Source: an uncultured Candidatus Melainabacteria bacterium (GTDB lineage: Bacteria; Cyanobacteriota; Vampirovibrionia; Gastranaerophilales; Gastranaerophilaceae). Taken from it: a DNA stretch of 64,000 nucleotides. Shown here piece by piece: positions 58,433 to 64,000 of this stretch; position 1 is the stretch's first letter, and each line of letters begins with the position of its first letter. Below the pieces are notes generated by a model. That model was not told the origin of the DNA. It ran no database searches and was given only the letters and a program-made list of their open reading frames with translations. The position numbers and the translations under genes are program-made. The stretch is taken from contig CAKVIG010000004.1 of NCBI GenBank assembly GCA_934754515.1, positions 1 through 64,000 on the forward strand. Reading direction: 5' to 3'.

Positions 58433-58744
58433 CTAAATATCGTATTCAGACAAATCTTCAAGCTCTTTTGCTTTTCTCATTTTCTTTGACTTAAGCATGT
58501 TACCGAATTTTTTGTACTGTTTTTCTAATTTGTATTTTAACAAATCAATTGATTCCATTGCTTGTTTTTTAGCTTCATTTACAGCAGGTGAGTGTTTTTC
58601 AGCTAAATCACAAACTGTTTCTTTAACTTTAGCTCGCATTTCAGAACCGGGACGTGGTGCATAAAGAACACCAGCAACAATACCGCCGATTACACCTGCG
58701 ATTAAGCCCATTCCGAAACCAAATGATGATTTATCTTTGCTCAT
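58433..58744 (-). CDS. YtxH-like protein, second copy
   Basis: A 103-residue protein with GFGMGLIAGVIGGIVAGVLY then APRPGSEMRAKVKE, then a basic coiled coil (KLEKQYKKFGNMLKSKKMRK). It is a paralogue of the one at 57557: same order of parts, different sequence. It lies 34 nt after the gene at 58779. Confidence 0.85.
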   Translation of the reverse strand: MSKDKSSFGFGMGLIAGVIGGIVAGVLYAPRPGSEMRAKVKETVCDLAEKHSPAVNEAKKQAMESIDLLKYKLEKQYKKFGNMLKSKKMRKAKELEDLSEYDI

Positions 58745-58778
58745 TTTATCTACCTCTTTCTTATAATCTATGCGCTTA

Positions 58779-59150
58779 TTATAGCATATTTTGAAGCAAG
58801 GTTAAACCCTTCCATGCAAATTTTGCAACTTTTGTTTTTCTTACTCTTTTAATAACCTTAATATTTATAACCCAAAATAAAACCGATGACATTAGACTCT
58901 CGAGCTGTTTTCTTACAAACATGTTTCTTACTTCACGAAACTTCTCAACCCAAATCGGAGTAAGTTCTCTTACCTGTTCAGAAATTCCGTGTACAAGCTC
59001 CGTAATCTCTTGAATTTTGGGCTTTGCTTCAATTAAAAATTCATTTGTTTTATTGATATAAATATCAAATTTAATTAAGTTTAATAGAATTGCAAAAACT
59101 ATTATGAGTTCTGCTATAAAAACTATTGCCGTAAAAAATATAAAAATCAT
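58779..59150 (-). CDS. DUF948-like membrane protein, second copy
   Basis: A 123-residue protein with one N-terminal helix (FFTAIVFIAELIIVFAILLN) and a helical stretch (EAKPKIQEITELVHGISEQV) resembling the DUF948 protein at 57890. It is basic at the C-terminus. AGGATAAG precedes the ATG. It faces murT, which starts 45 nt away on the other strand. Confidence 0.65.
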   Translation of the reverse strand: MIFIFFTAIVFIAELIIVFAILLNLIKFDIYINKTNEFLIEAKPKIQEITELVHGISEQVRELTPIWVEKFREVRNMFVRKQLESLMSSVLFWVINIKVIKRVRKTKVAKFAWKGLTLLQNML

Positions 59151-59194
59151 ACTTATCCTATCGTATTTGTATTATTATATGATTATATTTTATA

Positions 59195-60529
59195 ATGACA
59201 AAATTTAAAATACACTCGGAGGATTATTTCTTGTTCTATTTATCACTTTTGTTTGCGCGCATGGCATATTTTGCTTTACATACAACAGGACTTTCAGCAG
59301 GAACTTCAATTATCGGCAAGTTTGTGCTTAAACTTGACCCGAATTTTCTCAGTGAGTGCAATAAATATATAGATACAAAAATTAACGTAACGGGAACAAA
59401 TGGTAAAACTACAACCGCAGGCTTGATTTCGCACCTAATTGAAGGTTCAGGTAAAAGCGTAGTCAATAACGCAATGGGTGCAAATATGCTAACGGGTGTT
59501 GTGAACGCACTTTCAGTTTCTCTCAATCCTTTTAAGAAAACCGATTTTTCTGTGATTGAATCTGACGAAGCGTATTTATCAAAAATCTATGACAAATTTG
59601 ATGCGGATTATTTGCTTGTAACAAACTTGTTCCGCGACCAACTTGACCGCTACGGCGAATTGGAAACTACAAAACGACTTATTCAAGACGGTATCAATAA
59701 GAAACCAAATCTCAAACTTGTATTAAACGCTGATGACCCGCTTGTTGCAAGTTTTGAAGGCGAAAATAAAATTTTCTACGGAGTTGAGAATGTTTATTAC
59801 GCTGATGAAAGCTTGAAAGCTGATACTTCAACGGAAGAAACCTTCAGTTGTCCTTGCGGTAAGCCTTTAATGTATTCAAAGAAATTCTATGCCCAACAGG
59901 GACATTATTTCTGCACTTGCGGTTACAAGCGACCTGAGCCTAAATATAAGGCTGAAATTTCTTTGTATAAAGAATATTCTGTGATAAAAGTTAATGATGA
60001 AAACTTTGAAGTTCCGCTTGTCGGCTTATTTAATGCCTATAATGCACTTGGTGCAATCGCTTTATGCAAAGAATTGGGAATTAAAAACATTATTGACACC
60101 TTGCCAACATTCAAGGTTGCGTTTGGAAGAAGTGAAGTTAAGTATTTAAACGGCAAACACACGCTTATTCAACTTATCAAAAACCCGATTGGTGCAAACG
60201 AAGTTTTGAAAACTGTTGATAAAGACTCAAATATTTTGATTGTTATTAATGATAATTATGCAGATGGACGTGATGTTTCTTGGCTTTGGGATGCAGAATT
60301 CGAGTTTCTTAAGAACGCAAAACATGAAATTGTTGTTTCAGGAATAAGAGCGAACGACATGGCACTAAGACTTAAATATGCAGGCGTTGAAAAGATTAAA
60401 ATTATTAATGATATAGCACAGGCGGTTGAGTATGTGGGCAAAAATGCAGTTAATAACATTACGATTATGCCAACATACACTGCGCTACTACAAATTAACA
60501 AGATGAAAAATTTAAAAAAGAAATTATAA
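59195..60529 (+). CDS. murT: Lipid II isoglutaminyl synthase subunit MurT-like
   Basis: A 444-residue Mur-ligase-type enzyme. The ATP site is NVTGTNGKTTTAGL, and the MurT hallmark is a four-cysteine zinc ribbon, SCPCGKPLMYS then YFCTCGYKRPEP. A C-terminal DUF1727 domain ends it. With GatD, MurT amidates D-Glu of lipid II to D-isoglutamine. GatD usually follows directly, but the next gene is unrelated. There is no ribosome site; an A/T-rich -10-like box lies 5 to 6 nt ahead of the ATG. Confidence 0.9.
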   Translation: MTKFKIHSEDYFLFYLSLLFARMAYFALHTTGLSAGTSIIGKFVLKLDPNFLSECNKYIDTKINVTGTNGKTTTAGLISHLIEGSGKSVVNNAMGANMLTGVVNALSVSLNPFKKTDFSVIESDEAYLSKIYDKFDADYLLVTNLFRDQLDRYGELETTKRLIQDGINKKPNLKLVLNADDPLVASFEGENKIFYGVENVYYADESLKADTSTEETFSCPCGKPLMYSKKFYAQQGHYFCTCGYKRPEPKYKAEISLYKEYSVIKVNDENFEVPLVGLFNAYNALGAIALCKELGIKNIIDTLPTFKVAFGRSEVKYLNGKHTLIQLIKNPIGANEVLKTVDKDSNILIVINDNYADGRDVSWLWDAEFEFLKNAKHEIVVSGIRANDMALRLKYAGVEKIKIINDIAQAVEYVGKNAVNNITIMPTYTALLQINKMKNLKKKL

Positions 60530-60549
60530 GTTGATTTAGCGTACCAAAT

Positions 60550-60558
60550 TGTTATAAT
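60550..60558 (+). promoter_or_regulatory. Leaderless promoter
   Basis: TGT plus TATAAT, ending 6 nt before the ATG at 60565. TTGATT is 16 nt upstream of the -10. Confidence 0.7.
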
Positions 60559-60564
60559 TGAATT

Positions 60565-61674
60565 ATGGACGGATTCAGTATTGGAAAAATTTTAGCAGGG
60601 TTAAGAAACCCCGAAATATACCTTAAAAAGCTTAAACAGCAAGGTGAAATCGGTACAAATACAGGCTTTAATAATTCTTTAACTCAACCTAAGCCTAATA
60701 TTTCTCAAACGGTTTCTTCAACTATCGGCTTGATGCAGCAATTACAAATGAATCAAATTGCAAGCATGGACAGGTCTATTTATATTAAAAATCTACTTGG
60801 TCTACCACAAACTTTGGGTGAAATTTTACTTGCTGTTCAAGATAAAAACCGACCTATAAATACAATTAATACAAATACTCTGTTGTTGAACGATTTGAAT
60901 GAAGAACTTTTGAAAAATCAAAAAATGATTTCTCAACTGTTTGATGATACGTCTGAAATTCCTCTAAATGCGACTTCGCAAAACATTCAAACTCAAATTG
61001 CATCAAGCCAAAAAGATGCAGTAATGTTATTCTTTAGTGGAATGGTTCAAATGCCTGCAATTTCTGAAATGATTTTAAAAAACAGCAAACAGGCAGTTGC
61101 AAACCTAATAATTGCAATGGCTTCCGCTTCAAAAGGCGGAATGTCAAATGAACAAATTACTGAAACTTTGAGCATAATAAATTCTTGTGTTTCAATGGCA
61201 AGTTCTGATAATCCGACTCAAACGCTAAAAAGTTTAATGCTTTTATACCTGCCTTGGTTGCCTTTAAATGAAGGCGTAGGTTTTGATTTGGAGGTTGAAG
61301 CACCTGACGGTGAAAATGAGTCAAACAACTCTAAACTAACGGTACTTATTCAAACCAAAAATTATGGCAATGTCAAAGGCGTCTTCACCCTAACAACATC
61401 AAATTCGGTTGATATTTATATTTTGTGTTCGGAAGATTTTCCTAAAAAAACTCTCCAAAAGAGCCTGATGGAAGAAAGTTCAGCGCACGCAATGAACACA
61501 ACAATTGATGTTGAATCGGTTGAGCCTATAAAAAAAGAAACTTTTGAAAAACCGGAAGCAAAAGTCAATCTTTCTGCAACAAATGAAATGAATCCTTATT
61601 TACTTTTAATGGCACATGCATTTATTAGAAATACTATTTTTATTGACTCTAACAGTGTTAAAGAAGTAGCTTAA
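60565..61674 (+). CDS. Unknown protein, possibly FliK-like
   Basis: A 369-residue protein with a Gln/Asn/Ser-rich N-terminal half and a C-terminal part (about residues 225-310: LMLLYLPWLPLNEGVGFDLE, then LTVLIQTKNYGNVKGVFTLT). That part has the feel of flagellar hook-length or secretion-related FliK C-terminal domains, but no clear motif. No signal peptide. Given other flagellar genes in the genome this is a guess. It has a strong leaderless-type promoter and is separate from murT. Confidence 0.45.
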   Translation: MDGFSIGKILAGLRNPEIYLKKLKQQGEIGTNTGFNNSLTQPKPNISQTVSSTIGLMQQLQMNQIASMDRSIYIKNLLGLPQTLGEILLAVQDKNRPINTINTNTLLLNDLNEELLKNQKMISQLFDDTSEIPLNATSQNIQTQIASSQKDAVMLFFSGMVQMPAISEMILKNSKQAVANLIIAMASASKGGMSNEQITETLSIINSCVSMASSDNPTQTLKSLMLLYLPWLPLNEGVGFDLEVEAPDGENESNNSKLTVLIQTKNYGNVKGVFTLTTSNSVDIYILCSEDFPKKTLQKSLMEESSAHAMNTTIDVESVEPIKKETFEKPEAKVNLSATNEMNPYLLLMAHAFIRNTIFIDSNSVKEVA

Positions 61675-61732
61675 ATATTTGAGCTAAATTTACATCCAAC
61701 AAACCCTAACTGTAGAAAGGGGTAAAAATAAA

Positions 61733-61812
61733 AACCCACCCACACCTGTAAAGCTCGGCACAACCTCGCAAACAGTTGCGACCTCCATAATCATGGAGGT
61801 TGCTAACGCAAG
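61733..61812. repeat. Family G repeat, second copy
   Basis: ACCCACCCACACCTGTAAAG, GCTCGGCACAACCTCG and GCGACCTCC as at 50708, followed by CCTCCATAATCATGGAGG, an extra palindrome. Confidence 0.75.
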
Positions 61813-61844
61813 TTCGTTTGAAAATAATATTCTATGCACACAAA

Positions 61845-62900
61845 CTAACTCTTGTAAGGAATTCTTTTTGCCAACTGAGCTGATAGCATCAACGCTTTTT
61901 CTGCAAAAATCAACGGCAACTTATTAACATCACCATTAATAGACACCATAGCTCTATTATATGCAAGTCTTTCGCTTACTCCTGCTACAACCAAGTTTTC
62001 AATAGTATTCGCGAATCTATCATACACTTGGTCAATTGTTAAAGATTTTACAAGAGCCTCTGTCATAACCGGAACTATTCCCCAGTTAATTCGTCCTCCT
62101 CCGGCCAGATAATCATTGATTTTCTCTGCAATAATGGTTAAATTGTTCGGATTGTTATACGCATCAAAAGATATTATATCCGCACCTGCTTCAATCGGGA
62201 TTTGCCAATCACATTTTTCAAAACATTGAATACCAACAAGTCCATGATATTCTTTAATCTTTTGAATAATCTTAGCAAACATATTTACAATCACATCTTT
62301 TGTAATTTCTTCATTATTACGTTTTACATCACCGATTTTATATAATAATGGTTCTTCTAAAATAATAATCGGCGTTGTTTCAGGAGATACTGCTTTGATT
62401 TCACTTATCAACCAAAGAGCTTTCGCAGAAAGTGATTGAATAATAAACTTTCTAAACATTTTATCAGCCAGAATCTGCGCGCCTGATTTGTAATTTAAAG
62501 TTTGTGACATACTGAATGGTCCAAGCAAATTCACTACGGTTTCAGCAGGTTTAATACGCTCCAATATTTGCAAATACTTATGAATAAAAGCAGTATCAAT
62601 CTGAAACAGTTCCAATTTCTCCGCAGTTGGCTCATTATAAACAGAATCCAAATATAAACTGATTTGTTTAAAATTCTCAATATTGCTTGTCAAAAAATAT
62701 CTTTTTTCTTTTAATCCAACACCTGGCATGTGACCTAATGTCACATCAACAATATTATCTTGAGCCGAAAGATTTGGCAGCAAAGGAAGATAAGGAGAAT
62801 GTTCAAACAATTTCAACATCATCTTTATCGCTAAAGAATTGTCTTCATAAGGAAGACTTCCCGTTGGTAAGCATTTTAATAAAAATTTTGGATTTGCCAT
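61845..62900 (-). CDS. MetE/UROD-like TIM-barrel protein
   Basis: A 351-residue protein of the uroporphyrinogen decarboxylase/MetE-like fold, with TGSLPYEDNSLAIKMMLKLF and LPLLPNLSAQDN near the start and GPFSMSQTL in the middle. GIQCFEKCDWQIPIEAGADI then ISFDAYN follows, a variant of the HxCGN...DVLSFD zinc and substrate region. It lacks the usual HxC pair, so methyltransferase activity is uncertain. It starts about 70 nt after rplI, separated by a terminator. Related proteins act in corrinoid-linked methyl transfer, but no partner is here. Confidence 0.75.
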   Translation of the reverse strand: MANPKFLLKCLPTGSLPYEDNSLAIKMMLKLFEHSPYLPLLPNLSAQDNIVDVTLGHMPGVGLKEKRYFLTSNIENFKQISLYLDSVYNEPTAEKLELFQIDTAFIHKYLQILERIKPAETVVNLLGPFSMSQTLNYKSGAQILADKMFRKFIIQSLSAKALWLISEIKAVSPETTPIIILEEPLLYKIGDVKRNNEEITKDVIVNMFAKIIQKIKEYHGLVGIQCFEKCDWQIPIEAGADIISFDAYNNPNNLTIIAEKINDYLAGGGRINWGIVPVMTEALVKSLTIDQVYDRFANTIENLVVAGVSERLAYNRAMVSINGDVNKLPLIFAEKALMLSAQLAKRIPYKS

Positions 62901-62914
62901 CTATAAAACTCTCT

Positions 62915-62952
62915 TTATTAAAAAACGTGCCAATAAGCTTTATTGGCACGTT
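62915..62952 (-). terminator. Intrinsic terminator of rplI
   Basis: A 12-bp perfect stem AACGTGCCAATA / TATTGGCACGTT with an AGCTT loop, then a T-run on the minus strand. Confidence 0.93.
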
Positions 62953-62971
62953 CTTATAACATTCATTTAAA

Positions 62972-63466
62972 CTATGCTTCAGCTTCTTCTGTTTCTTCTA
63001 CAGATTCTTTAACAACTTCTGAAGCTGTTACAACAACTTTTAATTCAGTTTTAACTTTTGAAGTTAATTTGATTAACATTGTAAATTCACCAATTCTGTT
63101 GATTGGAGCATTCAATGAAACAGTTTTTCTATCAACTTCAATACCGGCTTTTTCTTTTAATTCTTCGCACAATTTCTTAGTTGTAATTGTACCGAACAAT
63201 TTACCGCTTTCACCAGCTTTAGCTGACAATTCGATAGAACCAAGTTTTTCAATTTGTTCAGCCTTAGCCAAAGCTTCTTGGTGTAATTTTTCTTGTTTAG
63301 CTTGAAGTCTTGCTAAATTTTGTTCTCTGTTTTTCAAAGCACCTTCAGTAGCTACTTCTGCATAGTTTTTAGGAATTAGGAAGTTTCTGGCATAACCGTC
63401 TTTAACGTTTACTAAATCGCCAGCTTCACCAATGTTTTGAACTTCTTTTTTCAATATTACTTGCAT
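62972..63466 (-). CDS. rplI: 50S ribosomal protein L9
   Basis: A 164-residue protein. The N-terminal signature MQVILKKEVQNIGEAGDLVN leads to GYARNFLIPKNYA, then a long connecting helix and the C-terminal rRNA-binding domain (GKLFGTITTKKLCEELKE). An extra acidic tail ends it. AAAGGAG precedes the ATG. It is not next to rpsF, rpsR or dnaB, which are common partners. Confidence 0.97.
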   Translation of the reverse strand: MQVILKKEVQNIGEAGDLVNVKDGYARNFLIPKNYAEVATEGALKNREQNLARLQAKQEKLHQEALAKAEQIEKLGSIELSAKAGESGKLFGTITTKKLCEELKEKAGIEVDRKTVSLNAPINRIGEFTMLIKLTSKVKTELKVVVTASEVVKESVEETEEAEA

Positions 63467-63495
63467 TTCTTTTTCTCCTTTAATAATTATTGGGC

Positions 63496-63513
63496 TAGTA
63501 TAAATTTATACTA
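63496..63513. promoter_or_regulatory. 18-bp perfect palindrome upstream of rplI
   Basis: TAGTATAAATTTATACTA is a perfect dyad about 30 nt before the rplI ATG, with TATACT or TATAAA as possible -10 on either strand. It might be an operator or simply A/T-rich promoter DNA. Confidence 0.4.
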
Positions 63514-63579
63514 CCTGAAAAAAGATTAAATGTCGAGTCCCCATGATTTTACGCTTAAAATAAGTTCACAGAACAAGTT

Positions 63580-63608
63580 TTTACACAACCTTAAATTTGT
63601 TCTATAAT
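63580..63608 (+). promoter_or_regulatory. Leaderless promoter
   Basis: TTTACA, 17 nt, TATAAT, then exactly 6 nt to the ATG at 63615. This is the best full promoter among the leaderless set. Confidence 0.75.
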
Positions 63609-63614
63609 CATTTT

Positions 63615-64000
63615 ATGGATATTTTTGTAATTGAAATAGTTGATGCAGATAATGTGCATAAGGAATTATTAAAAGAGTTTCAGAAAAAAGATATTTCTAA
63701 CCCTAAAAAATGGAATGAGCACTGTCTTTCCTATTTGATGGTTGATAGAATTCTTAGAGATTTTTATCAAATTGAAAACCGTGAAATAGTTTTTAATGGC
63801 AACAAACCATTTCTAAAAACAAGAGAAAAGTTTTTTAGCATAAGTCACAGCAACGATTTTATAGCTTTAGCATTTTCAGATTATGATTGCGGTATTGATA
63901 TAGAAAAAATAAAACTTAGAGAATTTGAAAGTATATCAAAACGCATGGGATTTAAATGCGAAACATTAGAAGATTTTTATAATGAGTGGACAAAATATGA
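63615..64000 (+). CDS. 4'-phosphopantetheinyl transferase, cut by window end
   Basis: The first 128 codons are visible. FSISHSNDFIALAFS, then CGIDIE, and EWTKYE at the very end are the Sfp-type landmarks: the metal-binding Asp and Glu and the W-(T/S)-x-x-E motif. Such enzymes attach phosphopantetheine to acyl or peptidyl carrier proteins. The gene continues beyond 64000, where the E-A/S-x-x-K part is expected. No carrier protein or synthase is in this window, so its target is unknown. Confidence 0.85.
   Translation, partial: MDIFVIEIVDADNVHKELLKEFQKKDISNPKKWNEHCLSYLMVDRILRDFYQIENREIVFNGNKPFLKTREKFFSISHSNDFIALAFSDYDCGIDIEKIKLREFESISKRMGFKCETLEDFYNEWTKY

Overview
This is a compact bacterial chromosomal segment with low GC. 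It holds about 58 protein genes on both strands, one tRNA-Leu, and an unusually rich set of palindromic elements between genes. There is no rRNA, CRISPR array, insertion sequence or prophage. Gene content suggests a diderm-like host that makes meso-diaminopimelate peptidoglycan (MurE with the DNPR motif, DapF). It has a flagellar remnant or locus (FlaG, FliS, FliT-like), a proton-pumping pyrophosphatase, NAD-type isocitrate dehydrogenase, and several proteins opening with a short tag ending in N/S-F-x-G/A. My best guess is a gut or animal-associated member of Gastranaerophilales (Vampirovibrionia/Melainabacteria). This rests on general resemblance, not on a marker gene.

Layout: 0-8.4 kb holds a DUF1858 protein, a DHA2 drug pump behind a tandem operator, a radical SAM/SPASM protein, a shortened NagA, murE-ftsI and an unknown duplicated protein. 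8.5-15.5 kb holds a TSCPD protein, isocitrate dehydrogenase, HU, flaG-fliS-fliT-like, a GspE-N-like protein with an asparaginase, and divergent miaA and TPR/NHL genes. 15.5-23.3 kb holds a sugar porter, deoC, uppP, a GNAT-like protein, a TPR protein, a SIMPL lipoprotein and murA with a small partner. 23.5-36.8 kb holds mfd, proS, an HNH-like gene set between proS and rseP, a TrmB regulator, tRNA-Leu(UAG), hppA, a DUF3137 protein and a TPR protein. 36.8-45.7 kb holds the overlapping operon punA-rqcP-yjbQ-bioD-rsmD, a PLP decarboxylase, four unknown genes, and accB/accC/efp. 45.8-64 kb holds a large EF-hand/Ig-like protein, dapF, hisS, a PAP2 phosphatase, a RipA-family protein, ftsH, a prion-like/GH108 lysozyme, an acyltransferase, two YtxH/DUF948 pairs, murT, an unknown protein, a MetE/UROD-fold protein, rplI, and a phosphopantetheinyl transferase cut by the window end.

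Many genes serve the cell envelope: murA, murE, ftsI, dapF, uppP, murT, PAP2, the lysozyme, rseP and ftsH. A second group serves translation and nucleic acids: miaA, efp, proS, hisS, rplI, rsmD, rqcP, mfd and HU.

Three genome-wide patterns stand out. (1) At least eleven genes have a sigma-70-type -10 box exactly 6 nt before the ATG and no Shine-Dalgarno, so they look leaderless. (2) Many intergenic hairpins begin with GTAG(G) and then a perfect stem, but the stem sequence differs between families. This is the layout of REP/REPIN elements moved by RAYT transposases. (3) Unrelated proteins share the N-terminal N/S-F-x-G/A tag, a candidate sorting or processing signal.
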